Shown piece by piece: positions 9,055 through 17,578 of a DNA stretch of 64,000 nucleotides. How positions within the stretch are numbered: the first letter of the stretch is position 1; every line of letters begins with the position of its first letter. The stretch is from an uncultured Candidatus Melainabacteria bacterium (GTDB taxonomy: Bacteria > Cyanobacteriota > Vampirovibrionia > Gastranaerophilales > Gastranaerophilaceae), in the NCBI GenBank assembly GCA_934700335.1, contig CAKUXM010000009.1, positions 6,929 to 70,928 on the forward strand. Direction: 5' to 3'. The notes under the pieces were generated by a model. It was not told the origin of the DNA and did not search any database. It worked only from the letters and a program-made list of their open reading frames with translations. Both the position numbers and the translations under genes were made by a program.

Positions 9055-9378
9055 ATGTTTACAGGTATCCAATCATATGGTAGTACTTACAGAAGAGAAA
9101 TGGGTGAAACTCCAGCTGATGTAGTAAAAGCACAAAAATGGCAAGAAGCACATCGCCCTAAAGCAGAAACCCGACCTCGTGAAATGGGTGAAACTCCTGC
9201 AGACGTAGCAAGAACAGGTAGAAACACATATACAACAACTCCAGAAAGAGGACATAGTGCAAGACCTCGTGAAATGGGTGAAACTCCAGAAGAAGCAGGA
9301 AGAGCAAATGCACAAAATACAGGCAGAAAAGCTTCTGAAATGACTGAACAAGAAAGAAGAATTGATTTATTTGCATAG
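9055..9378 (+). CDS. Small protein with three REMGETP repeats
   Basis: 107 residues, hydrophilic, with no signal peptide and no membrane segment. The heptad REMGETP occurs three times (residues about 19, 43 and 75), each followed by an acidic-Ala turn (ADVVK, ADVAR, EEAGR); the second and third copies are preceded by RPREMGETP. Linkers are rich in Arg, Ala, Thr, Gln and Gly. The gene has a consensus ribosome site and its own strong terminator, so it is a genuine, probably well expressed, single-gene unit. I do not recognise the family. The repeats could be copies of a short linear binding motif. It is divergent from fliF but a flagellar role is not shown. Confidence 0.75.
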   Translation: MFTGIQSYGSTYRREMGETPADVVKAQKWQEAHRPKAETRPREMGETPADVARTGRNTYTTTPERGHSARPREMGETPEEAGRANAQNTGRKASEMTEQERRIDLFA

Positions 9379-9401
9379 TAAATAAAAATAAATTTTTAGA
9401 C

Positions 9402-9437
9402 AAAAAGAGTTTAGCAGAAATGTTAAACTCTTTTTTA
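9402..9437 (+). terminator. Terminator of the REMGETP protein gene
   Basis: AAAAGAGTTTA (9403-9413) pairs with TAAACTCTTTT (9424-9434) and ends in a T run. Confidence 0.85.
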
Positions 9438-9503
9438 TTTCTCATAATTTAGTTCATATATATTATATTTTTTTATTAGTAAATGAATTAAAATAAAAAT
9501 GTT

Positions 9504-11009
9504 ATGGAAGATTTTCAAGATTTAAAAAATAAAGGTTTTAAATATCATCAAGAAAATAATCTTGATAACGCAGAAAGATGTTATAAAAAAGCATTAAAGA
9601 TTAATTCAAAAAACGCAGAAGCCCACAATTTGCTTGGACTTGTAAAACTTCAACAAAACAATTTTGAAGAGGCAATCGATTGGATAAAAAAAGCTATCGA
9701 CATAGAAAAAAACGCTTATTTTTACGAAACACTTTTTCAAGCTCTTGCAATTCAAGAAAAATATTCTGAAATAATAAATTATGAAAACGAAATTACAGAA
9801 TATTTAGAAAAAGAATTTTCGCTAAATTTTTATCTTGCACTTGCTTATAAGAATTTGAACGAAATAAAAAAATCTATTTATTATTATGAAAAAGCGACAG
9901 AATTAAATCCAAATTCTTACGATAGCTGGTTTAATTTATCACATCTTTATAGCATTGAAGGTGAAACTTTTAAGGCTCTTGATGCACTAAAGGTTTGTAA
10001 GAAATTAAACCCAGAAGATAGCGAAACTGAATACTTTTTATCACTTGCTTATATGAGAGTGAAGGATTATGATAACGGGTTAAAGTGCTTTGAAAAAAGA
10101 TTTTGTAAGGAAGTTGCTTTTTTAACGCAAAACAAAACTTTTCCGACTAAAGCCACACTAGAAAATCTTTGGCACGGTGAAGATATAAAAGATAAAAGCA
10201 TTTTGGTATATTATGAGGCTGGATTTGGCGATGTAATTATGTTTGCAAGATATTTGCCAATTTTAAAAGAGCGTTGCAAAAAAATCATTTTACATATCCA
10301 AAAACCTCTAAAAGCCTTGTTTGAAGAAAATCCACAGCTTGGCGTTGATAAGATTATTGACGGCTTTGTACCAGAAAGAGAAATAGAGTTTGATACACAC
10401 GCACCAATGTTGAGCTTGCCTTATTTACTGAATTTAAAAGGCGATAACGTTTTTACTGGACACGAAGGTTATATCAAACCTAACGTTGAAAAGGTTGAAG
10501 AATATAAGAAAAAATATTTTGATAACGACAAAATAAAAATTGGTATCAAATGGCAAGGAAATACTTATTATGACAAGGATAGAGTAATTCCGACAGAAGC
10601 GTTTTATCCGTTGATAGAAACACCAAATACGCAATTTTATTCTTTTCAAACAGAAGAAGGTTCAGAAGAAGTTAAGAAATTAACTGATAAATATGATGTT
10701 ATTGATATTGGGAAAGATTTAAAAGATTTTGCTGTTACATCGGCTACACTTTCAAACCTTGACTTGGTAATTTGTAACGACACGTCATTAGCACACCTTG
10801 CAGGAGCTTTGAACATACCTTGTTACATACTTTTGCCGTATGAAGTGAATTGGCGTTGGCATACCGATTTGAACAAATGCGATTGGTATGATAGCGTAAA
10901 ACTTTTCCGTCAAAAATCAATCGGAGATTGGAAAGACGTTTTTCAAGAAGTTTTAAAGGTAGTGAATAGACACAAGCGAGCACGGAATGACAATAATTTT
11001 AATAATTGA
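9504..11009 (+). CDS. TPR protein with a C-terminal glycosyltransferase-like domain
   Basis: 501 residues. The first about 200 are tetratricopeptide repeats (NLDNAERCYKKALKINSKNA, AEAHNLLGLVKLQQNNFEEA). The second half looks like the GT9/GT41-related domain found after TPRs in many bacteria: GIKWQGNTYYDKDRVIP, FYSFQTEEGSEEV, LDLVICNDTSLAHLAGALNI and LPYEVNWRWH. It probably transfers a sugar to protein or glycan; donor and acceptor are unknown. The last codons (RHKRARNDNNFNN) run into DNA that resembles an intergenic repeat, so the natural C-terminus may have been extended by repeat insertion. The ribosome site is weak. Confidence 0.82.
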   Translation: MEDFQDLKNKGFKYHQENNLDNAERCYKKALKINSKNAEAHNLLGLVKLQQNNFEEAIDWIKKAIDIEKNAYFYETLFQALAIQEKYSEIINYENEITEYLEKEFSLNFYLALAYKNLNEIKKSIYYYEKATELNPNSYDSWFNLSHLYSIEGETFKALDALKVCKKLNPEDSETEYFLSLAYMRVKDYDNGLKCFEKRFCKEVAFLTQNKTFPTKATLENLWHGEDIKDKSILVYYEAGFGDVIMFARYLPILKERCKKIILHIQKPLKALFEENPQLGVDKIIDGFVPEREIEFDTHAPMLSLPYLLNLKGDNVFTGHEGYIKPNVEKVEEYKKKYFDNDKIKIGIKWQGNTYYDKDRVIPTEAFYPLIETPNTQFYSFQTEEGSEEVKKLTDKYDVIDIGKDLKDFAVTSATLSNLDLVICNDTSLAHLAGALNIPCYILLPYEVNWRWHTDLNKCDWYDSVKLFRQKSIGDWKDVFQEVLKVVNRHKRARNDNNFNN

Positions 11010-11036
11010 AGTGAACCCTCAACCGAGCTACGCTCA

Positions 11037-11060
11037 CCTTCTCCCAGTTTTGGGAGAAGG
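11037..11060. terminator. Hairpin after the TPR gene (repeat-type or terminator)
   Basis: CCTTCTCCCA (11037-11046) pairs with TGGGAGAAGG (11051-11060) over a four-base loop. No T tract follows, so it may be a REP-like palindrome. It is preceded by ccgagctacgctcacc, a common intergenic repeat string. Confidence 0.6.
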
Positions 11061-11135
11061 GAAAATTCTATTCACAACTCACTACCCACTACTTTTGTTG
11101 TATAATAAACCTATCATTTAATTTTTAGGAAAAAT

Positions 11136-11792
11136 ATGGGAAAATTTCAGAACAAAAAAGATTTTATTATTAGACTAGTAGTATTTATTTTAGGCATGTT
11201 TGTTAGCTGTTATGGTATTGCAATCACAACACGTAGTATGCTTGGTACAACTCCAATTGCATCACCTTATTATGCTATTTCATTATTCAATATTAAATAC
11301 TTTGATTTTGGAATGTGTGCCTTCATCTTTAATGCCTTATTCTTTTTCGGACAAGTTTTAATTCTACGTAAAAATTTTCCACCTATTCAAATCGTTCAAT
11401 TACCAATCGCACTTGCAACAGGTTTATTCATATCATTAAGTATGTTTCTAACTCAATTTATTCACGCAGGCGCATACTGGTGGAACATTTTACTAATCAT
11501 AATCGGTTCTGCCATAATTGGTCTTGGAATCGCAATGGAAGTTTGGGCAGATTTAACATACATGCCAGGCGATGGACTTGTTAAAGTAATCTACGAAGTT
11601 TCAAAATTAAACTTTGGTGTAGTTAAAGTTTCTTTTGACGTAACACTTGTTGTTATGGCAATGTTAATAACATACTTCGGTTTAGGCGAAATCTTTGGTC
11701 AATGCGTTCGTGAAGGTACATTGATTTCTGCTCTTACAGTCGGCATTTTTGCTGATAGGTTTTTAAAACTTATGAAATACAAAAAGCAATAA
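11136..11792 (+). CDS. YczE-like integral membrane protein
   Basis: 218 residues with about five or six hydrophobic segments. The N-terminal FVSCYGIAITTRSMLGTTPI and the later ADLTYMPGDGLVKVIYEVS resemble the pattern 'inactive substrate-like loop plus Gly-Asp' of COG2364/YczE-type membrane proteins, possibly DUF6198. Function is unknown; transport is a plausible guess only. A TATAAT at 11101-11106 lies 30 bases upstream. The stop is one base from the next ATG, so it forms an operon with the protease gene that follows. Confidence 0.65.
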   Translation: MGKFQNKKDFIIRLVVFILGMFVSCYGIAITTRSMLGTTPIASPYYAISLFNIKYFDFGMCAFIFNALFFFGQVLILRKNFPPIQIVQLPIALATGLFISLSMFLTQFIHAGAYWWNILLIIIGSAIIGLGIAMEVWADLTYMPGDGLVKVIYEVSKLNFGVVKVSFDVTLVVMAMLITYFGLGEIFGQCVREGTLISALTVGIFADRFLKLMKYKKQ

Positions 11793-11793
11793 A

Positions 11794-12324
11794 ATGATTT
11801 CAAACAACATAGACAAATACATTGAAAATACAAAGGTTAACGGCATTTTTATAAAATGGAACAAAAGAATTCTAAATGTTTTTGTTTCTGATATTGCTGG
11901 AAACATTTCTAACAAAGAGTTCTACAAATCAGAAATTCAACGTGCTATTCAAAACTGGAACACAATTCTAAAAACAAATGGCATAAATATTATATTTAAT
12001 CAGATTTATGTGCCTAACAATGCTGACATCATCATCAAATGGACAAAAGTCGGAAGAGTTTATGAAGGAATGTGCAAATATCCTAGCGTAATAAACGGTA
12101 TTATCAAAAAAATCTCAATTGATATTGGTCTACCTAACGAGCTTTCACCCAAAAACACTACAAACGAAAGTATTTTTGCAACAATGATGCACGAACTGGG
12201 ACACGCACTAGGTTTGGGACACGGAATTGAAATTAATGATATAATGTTCGTTCCTCATCAAAAAAATATCACAACTCCTAGCGACAATGATTTATATGTA
12301 TTAAAAAAGATTTATCTATCATAA
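11794..12324 (+). CDS. Matrixin-like zinc metalloprotease
   Basis: 176 residues. The zinc-binding motif HELGHALGLGH is at residues 133-143 and a Met-turn (NDIM, M151) follows, as in metzincins/peptidase M10. The end, PSDNDLYVLKKIY, matches the tail of cyanobacterial matrixin-family proteases, where a 'SxxDxxTLxxIY' helix closes the domain. There is no signal peptide and no pro-domain Cys switch, so it is only a catalytic domain, either cytoplasmic or exported by an unrecognised route. It is co-transcribed with the membrane protein upstream. Substrate is unknown. Confidence 0.8.
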   Translation: MISNNIDKYIENTKVNGIFIKWNKRILNVFVSDIAGNISNKEFYKSEIQRAIQNWNTILKTNGINIIFNQIYVPNNADIIIKWTKVGRVYEGMCKYPSVINGIIKKISIDIGLPNELSPKNTTNESIFATMMHELGHALGLGHGIEINDIMFVPHQKNITTPSDNDLYVLKKIYLS

Positions 12325-12578
12325 ACCAATTTTATTAAGAGATGTAATGTTTTTTCACGTGTTCTTTTTTGTTCTAAAAGTCAATTAAATTGTCAAAGTA
12401 GTATTTTGAATTTTTCAAATAACACAAACCCCTTCTATTTTTTGAATAGTTTTTATTGCAATTGGTTTTTCTATTATGCTATGATTTTTAAGTCTATGGT
12501 CTAAGTGCGTAGACTTATTTTGCATTTATACTGTAAACAAAATCGTATATTACATAATTTACAAGGAGGCTTTATGAA
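12325..12578 (+). promoter_or_regulatory. Leader region of the EamA transporter gene
   Basis: About 254 AT-rich bases. A possible promoter is TTGCAA (12457) with TATGAT about 18 bases later (12481). A small stem, AAGTCTA with TAGACTT (about 12490-12516), lies in the leader. The ribosome site AAGGAGG is followed by ATGAAATGAAAG: the first ATG opens a two-codon frame (ATG AAA TGA) that overlaps the true ATG at 12579. I recognise no riboswitch. Confidence 0.4.
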
Positions 12579-13568
12579 ATGAAAGATTTACCGGTAAAAC
12601 ACAAACTTCCAAGCAAAGTAATTGCTTACATTTCAATTTCAATCGCAGTAATTCTTTATGGAACATCACTAACTGCAACAAAAATTTGTCTAAATGAATA
12701 TTCGACTCTGTCTCTTATGGCAATAAGAATGAGTCTTTCAACAATTTTATTCATTCCGTTTTTCTTAACAATTTACAGAAACGTTAAAATAGATAAGAGC
12801 GATATAAAATTTATCCTTTTAATGGTTTTATGTGAACCTTGTTTGTATTTTATTTTTGAAACGAATGCTTTAAAATTCACATCATCAGGACAAGCAGGGG
12901 TTTTAAGCTCGCTAGAGCCTGTTTTAATAATATTTTTTGCAAGAATGATTTTGAAAGAAAGATTTCCAAGATTAGCATATATCGGTTTGGGTATTGCAAT
13001 TTTTGGTTCAATTCTTTTAAGTCTTGCATCTGATGTTACTGAACTTGCGCCAAGACCCGTTCTTGGAAATGCGCTTCAACTAGGCGCTGAAATTTTAACA
13101 TGCGTTAGTATTGTAACGACAAAATATTTAATGGATAAATACCCTCCATTCTATCTTGCAGGAATTGCGGTTTTTGGTGGTGCAATATTCTTTACTGGAA
13201 TGTGTTTTGTTACTGGTGAACCTATTCATCTTATAACATCATCTTCAAGCATATATATCGTTGGATATCTAGGTATTTTAACTGTAGTTGCTTATGCACT
13301 ATACAACTCATCTATGAATATCCTTTCAGCAAGTAAGGTTTCACCTTTCTTGTTCTTACTTCCAATTTCAGCCTTATTCTTTGGCTGGTTCTTCTTAGGC
13401 GAAACATCAAACATATTACAAATGATTTCTTGCTTTGTAATTTTCTTTGGTATTTATTTAAGCCAAACTTTCAGCAAATACGTCGAGAAAAAGAAAAGAG
13501 ATAAAAACACTCTTAATAAACTTGAATTTGCAAAAATAGAAGTTACAGAAGAGGACGATATTCTATAA
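12579..13568 (+). CDS. EamA/DMT-family transporter
   Basis: 329 residues with about ten predicted membrane helices in two EamA halves. The first ends near SILLSLASDV and the second near FVIFFGIYLSQ. Typical features are GTSLTATKICLNEYSTLSLM, SSLEPVLIIFFARMILKERF and the second-half PISALFFGWFFLGE. The drug/metabolite family exports amino acids, nucleotides or drugs; the substrate here cannot be read. A charged tail of about 35 residues follows the last helix. ATG at 12579 is used with AAGGAGG at about 11 bases. It ends two bases from a convergent gene. Confidence 0.87.
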   Translation: MKDLPVKHKLPSKVIAYISISIAVILYGTSLTATKICLNEYSTLSLMAIRMSLSTILFIPFFLTIYRNVKIDKSDIKFILLMVLCEPCLYFIFETNALKFTSSGQAGVLSSLEPVLIIFFARMILKERFPRLAYIGLGIAIFGSILLSLASDVTELAPRPVLGNALQLGAEILTCVSIVTTKYLMDKYPPFYLAGIAVFGGAIFFTGMCFVTGEPIHLITSSSSIYIVGYLGILTVVAYALYNSSMNILSASKVSPFLFLLPISALFFGWFFLGETSNILQMISCFVIFFGIYLSQTFSKYVEKKKRDKNTLNKLEFAKIEVTEEDDIL

Positions 13569-13570
13569 AT

Positions 13571-14371
13571 TTAATATATTGGGACGGGAACTAAATTTTT
13601 GTAAAAATCATATTCCGCAAAACCCTTTGGTATTCCGTTCCAATATCTAAAAATCATTAACCCTTGTTTTTCTAATTCATAACCTATATTTTCATCATCT
13701 GTTAATAACGGATATACAAACGGTATTTCACCGTTTTCAAGGTTTATATCTAACTTATTAATTGATTTATATTTTTTATGAAAATGTTCAAAATTTTTCA
13801 ATCGTATTGATTTTTCTTCTTCAAAATCTATAGAAGAAATAATATTTTCGCTTGTTTTTGACATCAGTAAAATATCTTCTTCATCAAGCCTATTTTCGTT
13901 TTTAACAACATTTTCAAAATTATAATTTTCTATTTCATATTCATTTGCCTGTAAAAAACTTTGCTCTAAATTTTTTTCACAATAAAGATAAGCACCGTCT
14001 TTTATACCATATTTAGGTTGAAAAAATTTACGCAAAGAATTAAACGAAACAAGTCCAGAAGGATTTGAATAAAACGAATGCGCATTATCAACAATCAAAT
14101 TTTTATACTTTTGAGCCAAAAGTTGAACGTTTTTAAAACAAATACCAAAATAATTCGGATAAAGAATAAAATCGTTTTCAGCAAAATCAATACAAGGCAT
14201 AAGATTTTTATCAATATGATAAAAATTAATTTTCACATTTTCCTTACGAATAGCCGATTTGACCGTAGGACAAATATAATAAGGAACAAAAATTTCCTTA
14301 ATATCATAGGCACGAAGAATATATCTCAAGCAATTCCGTGCAGTATTTAATTTGATAATCTTATCGGTCAT
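13571..14371 (-). CDS. Short PLP-dependent aminotransferase-fold (DegT-like) protein
   Basis: 266 residues. LNTARNCLRYILRAYDIKEI, then FVPYYICPTV, LIVDNAHSF and FNSLRKFFQPKYGIKDGAYL resemble the substrate loop, the Asp that holds the pyridine ring and the Schiff-base lysine strand (S-L-R-K-F-F) of DegT/DnrJ/EryC1 enzymes. Those enzymes make amino-sugars and usually have 360-400 residues, so the C-terminal small domain here is reduced. It may be a divergent sugar or polysaccharide enzyme. It starts four bases after the stop of the secreted-protein gene upstream, so the two are probably co-transcribed. Confidence 0.6.
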   Translation of the reverse strand: MTDKIIKLNTARNCLRYILRAYDIKEIFVPYYICPTVKSAIRKENVKINFYHIDKNLMPCIDFAENDFILYPNYFGICFKNVQLLAQKYKNLIVDNAHSFYSNPSGLVSFNSLRKFFQPKYGIKDGAYLYCEKNLEQSFLQANEYEIENYNFENVVKNENRLDEEDILLMSKTSENIISSIDFEEEKSIRLKNFEHFHKKYKSINKLDINLENGEIPFVYPLLTDDENIGYELEKQGLMIFRYWNGIPKGFAEYDFYKNLVPVPIY

Positions 14372-14375
14372 AAAA

Positions 14376-14900
14376 TTATATATTACTACTAAAAGTAAAC
14401 TCGTCCAAAAGTACAGCTTCTAATGGAACATTTGTTAAAGTTTTTGCATCTTTTCCTCTAACAAAACCAAACAAACCTAATGGAAATAAAATTATAGTAG
14501 CCAAACCAATTGAAGCTACAACCACAGACCAAGTTGTATCTTTGCCAACATATTGTTTAGTAAAATCAATTCGATGAGAATTACCATTAACATCGTAAAC
14601 TTTACCTCTGCTAACAGTGATGTTTCCACCTTGTCCCCAGAAGGCTTTCTTTTGAGTTTCGCTTATATATAAATATCCTTTGCTACCAGCTTTAAAGACT
14701 CTCACACCATTTACAACAACATCTTCGTCAATTGTAATGGCAACTTTTTCACCAACAGTTGCATCTGCACTAGATTTAAGTTCAGAAACAGTAAATTCAA
14801 TAGGAGTATTTGCTTTAACTTTCACTGTTTTAGAAAAGCATGGTAAAGTATTTAGATTTAAAAATCCTAAAATTAAAGTAAAAACTAATATCTTTTTCAT
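14376..14900 (-). CDS. Secreted/membrane-anchored protein of unknown function
   Basis: 174 residues with a clear signal peptide (MKKILVFTLILGFLNLNTLP, ending near CFSKT). The body shows a beta-rich pattern, EDVVVNGVRVFKAGSKGYLY and VSRGKVYDVNGNSHRID, seen in secreted bacterial proteins with a 'given value, stored as aGt.. G.v' layout. A hydrophobic stretch (about 126-148, VVVASIGLATIILFPLGLFGF) could anchor it in a membrane. No enzyme motif is seen. It is the first gene of a probable pair with the PLP-fold gene. Confidence 0.65.
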   Translation of the reverse strand: MKKILVFTLILGFLNLNTLPCFSKTVKVKANTPIEFTVSELKSSADATVGEKVAITIDEDVVVNGVRVFKAGSKGYLYISETQKKAFWGQGGNITVSRGKVYDVNGNSHRIDFTKQYVGKDTTWSVVVASIGLATIILFPLGLFGFVRGKDAKTLTNVPLEAVLLDEFTFSSNI

Positions 14901-14998
14901 AAAATCCTCAAAAGTAATTCGTAGATTTTATTTTATCACAAAAGATATAAATTATATATATATAAATTTAATTTTTTATATAATTTCAAGTAGAACCT

Positions 14999-15060
14999 CT
15001 GCTCACTTACGCTGGACTCTCACAATTGGTTCTCGTCTCAACCCAGAAATATTCATAAAA
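14999..15060. repeat. tRNA-adjacent repeat fragment
   Basis: cctctgctcacttacgctgga, then ggttctcgtctcaacccagaaatattcataaa. The first string recurs as cctctgctcactcgcgctcg at about 51358 in the tRNA-His repeat, with a similar ggttctcatctcc after it. It forms the outer edge of the tRNA-Asn repeat array. Confidence 0.5.
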
Positions 15061-15367
15061 TACTCCCCAGGTAGGACTTCAGCTCAGATGCAGGCGAGGA
15101 ACTCGAGACTTGCAGATGAGGGTATCGATGTAGTCGATTGAACCATGTTTGTTGCGACGTCGAGAGCAACAAACCGTGAGAGTCCTAAACTCCAAAAATT
15201 TTACATAAAAAAATACTCCCCAGGTTGGACTTCAGCTCAGATGCAGGCGAGGAACTCGAGACTTGCAGATGAGGGTATCGACGTAGTTGATTGAACCATG
15301 TTTGTTGCGACGTCGAGAGCAACAAACCGTGAGAGTCCTAAACTCCAAAAATTTTACATAAAAAAAA
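15061..15367 (-). repeat. Two tandem 153/154-bp units carrying the tRNA-Asn 3' end
   Basis: Unit 1 is 15061-15213 and unit 2 is 15214-15367. They differ at only a few bases. Each starts (plus strand) with tactccccaggttggact, which is the 3' end of the tRNA-Asn gene that follows at 15370. Each also contains gatgcaggcgaggaactcga and a 9-bp hairpin, GTTTGTTGC with GCAACAAAC (15300-15308 / 15319-15327 in unit 2). In effect tRNA-Asn is the third member of the array. There is no coding content that I trust. Confidence 0.85.
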
Positions 15368-15369
15368 TA

Positions 15370-15441
15370 CTCCCCAGGTTGGACTCGAACCAACAACCTA
15401 CCGGTTAACAGCCGGTTGCTCCGCCATTGAGCTACTGAGGA
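15370..15441 (-). tRNA. tRNA-Asn (GTT)
   Basis: 72-nt cloverleaf on the minus strand. Acceptor TCCTCAG pairs with CTGGGGA, the discriminator is G, the anticodon loop is CTGTTAA with anticodon GTT, and the T arm is GTTGG TTCGAGT CCAAC. CCA is not encoded. Degenerate copies of its parts lie on both sides. Confidence 0.97.
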
Positions 15442-15458
15442 ATATTCTCTAAGCTTTT

Positions 15459-15531
15459 CTCCTTTTGGCTCCGCAACTGTCGTCTTGTTATTTAACTGTG
15501 CATGTTTCACCTGCACCGGAGCTACTAAGGA
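15459..15531 (-). pseudogene. tRNA-Asn-like relic with an inserted hairpin
   Basis: On the minus strand it begins TCCTTAGTAGCTC, nearly the tRNA-Asn 5' end, and closes with AAGGA plus G. These can pair as a 5-bp acceptor. Inside, GCTCCG pairs with CGGAGC (15468-15473 / 15517-15522), and a hairpin GTGCA..TGCAC (15498-15516) sits where the D-loop should be. There is no valid anticodon arm or T-loop. Confidence 0.5.
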
Positions 15532-15623
15532 TTTTAGACTTATCCCGTTCCATTAGGCTTATTTCAAGCATTCTCGGAACTTCTCGTTTGGTCTTAATCT
15601 CTGTTTCCAAAGATTGTAAAATT

Positions 15624-15652
15624 ATTATATACAAAAACTTTTTTCTTGTAAA
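15624..15652 (-). promoter_or_regulatory. Promoter for tRNA-Asn region
   Basis: On the minus strand, TTTACA (15652-15647), a 17-base spacer, then TATAAT (15629-15624). Transcription would pass the tRNA-like relic before tRNA-Asn. Confidence 0.7.
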
Positions 15653-15656
15653 GTAG

Positions 15657-17471
15657 TTAATTTTTTATATTACTCATTTTTATCAAAATATCAATCTCTT
15701 TATATAATGTACTCAATTCCTTAAACGTACCTATATCAATAATTTCTCCGTTTTTCATATACACAATTCTATCGCAAATTTTCAACGTAGAAAGTCGGTG
15801 TGCAATTGCAATAATTGTCTTTTTTCCCTTAAACTCTTTTAACATTTCTGTAATTTCATTCTCTGTTTTCAAATCTAAAGATGATGTGGCTTCATCAAAA
15901 ATCAATATTTCAGGATTTCTATACAATGCTCTTGCAATAGCTAATCTTTGTTTTTGACCTTGTGAAAGTCCGTTTGAACCTAAAATAACCTTCGCATCTG
16001 ATTTTTCTCTAAAAGTTTCAACATAATCCCAAAGTTGAGCCTTTTTTAATGCGCTTTCCACCTGATGATAATCTACATCTAATGGGTCAATTCCCCATGC
16101 CACATTATCAGCAAATGAGCCGTCTACTAAATTTATATTTTGCGGAACATATCCAATGATTTTCCTCAAAGAGAAAAAGTTTCTTTGATTAATAAAAATA
16201 TCATCAAGGCTAATATTACCGTAATCTATTGGCAACAATCCCATTATAATCTCTGCCAATGTTGTTTTACCCGCGCCAGAATCACCGATAATACCAATAA
16301 ATTCGCCCGCCTTAATTTCTAAATTCAAGTTTTTAATAACAGGTTTATTTTCTTTATACTGAAAATTTATACCTTCAAGTTTTAAACTATCCTTAAAAGT
16401 CAACGGTGGTAAGTTTGCATCTAAATCTGGCAAGTCTTTTTCATCAAACTTATACATTGTTGCATATTCGTTCAACTTATCCATTAATCTTTTTGTTGCA
16501 TTTATTTGATTAAACGCACTTTGAATTCTATTCAATGGTGGCGCAATTCTAAAAATTGCCATTACAACCAAACCATAAGATGCAAGTATTTTTGTTGTAT
16601 CTGCTAAATTTTGAATAGTAATTATAAATGCAAATAAAATAAAAGTTATCACAATCAATGTTTCAATAATATATGGCGGAATTAATGTATAATAGTTATT
16701 TTTTAACATTGTTTGATTATATTTTGCTTGATTGTCTTTAAATCTATTATAAAAATAATCCTCAATACCCAAAATTTTAACTTCTTTGAAATTTTTTATA
16801 CATTCCATAATGCTATTATTATTATCAACAGAAGTTTTTGCCATTTCTGCAGAAATCTCACTTGTTTTATTTTTGAAAAATTTATTTTGAATTTTCATCA
16901 TCACATACAAGAACAATGTCGTAATTATTGCAGTTAAAGGCAATTTGATTAATAACAACAATAAAATAATAGAAATAACAATCACGTTAATTATAATATT
17001 CAAAGTTCTCAAAACATATCCGTCAAGAACTTGTCCTATAAGAATTGTAAGATTATAAATCTTTTCTGAAGCCGGAGTTTGCATATTATCTTTGTATGAT
17101 GCGTAAAGATAATATTTCATGAATTTTGCAGTTAAATCGTTTTTCCAGCCTACAATAAATTTATTTTGAAAATAAATTGTACCCATCATATAAATATTTT
17201 TGATAACAAAAATCAAGATTGCGCTTAAACCAATTAAAAATGTATTTATAGAAACATCTTTTATAGGTAAAACATTTGTTATTTTTTGATAAAAAGCATT
17301 ATTAACAACTAAATCAGGATTGATTATCATTAAAATAAAAGGATAAATAAGTGCAATACCTATAAACTCCATGCAACCTGCAATTATTGATAAAAACACG
17401 AAAAAGTAGATGTTTCCAACTTTTCCTTTTCCATAATTATTTATAAATATTTTAAATGTTTCAAATATCAT
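15657..17471 (-). CDS. ABC exporter/flippase with fused membrane and ATPase domains (PglK/MsbA-like)
   Basis: 604 residues. Residues 1 to about 330 hold six membrane helices, with an opening pattern (CMEFIGIALIYPFILMI) like PglK-type oligosaccharide flippases. The ATPase domain (about 360-600) has Walker A GDSGAGKTT, Q-loop GYVPQNINLVDG, signature LSQGQKQRLAIARAL, Walker B ILIFDEATSSLD and the H-loop IAHRLST. As a homodimer it probably flips a lipid-linked glycan or lipid A-type molecule across the inner membrane. The ribosome site is poor. It lies alone upstream of the tRNA-Asn promoter, with which its end nearly touches. Confidence 0.9.
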   Translation of the reverse strand: MIFETFKIFINNYGKGKVGNIYFFVFLSIIAGCMEFIGIALIYPFILMIINPDLVVNNAFYQKITNVLPIKDVSINTFLIGLSAILIFVIKNIYMMGTIYFQNKFIVGWKNDLTAKFMKYYLYASYKDNMQTPASEKIYNLTILIGQVLDGYVLRTLNIIINVIVISIILLLLLIKLPLTAIITTLFLYVMMKIQNKFFKNKTSEISAEMAKTSVDNNNSIMECIKNFKEVKILGIEDYFYNRFKDNQAKYNQTMLKNNYYTLIPPYIIETLIVITFILFAFIITIQNLADTTKILASYGLVVMAIFRIAPPLNRIQSAFNQINATKRLMDKLNEYATMYKFDEKDLPDLDANLPPLTFKDSLKLEGINFQYKENKPVIKNLNLEIKAGEFIGIIGDSGAGKTTLAEIIMGLLPIDYGNISLDDIFINQRNFFSLRKIIGYVPQNINLVDGSFADNVAWGIDPLDVDYHQVESALKKAQLWDYVETFREKSDAKVILGSNGLSQGQKQRLAIARALYRNPEILIFDEATSSLDLKTENEITEMLKEFKGKKTIIAIAHRLSTLKICDRIVYMKNGEIIDIGTFKELSTLYKEIDILIKMSNIKN

Positions 17472-17578
17472 AAAAACATTTTACATTAAAAAAAAGTTAA
17501 TTTCTTTCAAAAAGAAAAATATTACGATATAATATTAAATATCAAAAAAATAGATTAACATAAAAGGAGAATTATATT

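Noticed and set aside
15061..15367. Tandem units beside tRNA-Asn as a CRISPR array
   Set aside because: Units are 153/154 bp and nearly identical throughout, without spacer variety; they include the tRNA 3' end. No cas gene is present.
15232..15516. 94-residue frame on the minus strand across tRNA-Asn
   Set aside because: It runs through the tRNA gene and the repeats, so it is a chance frame.
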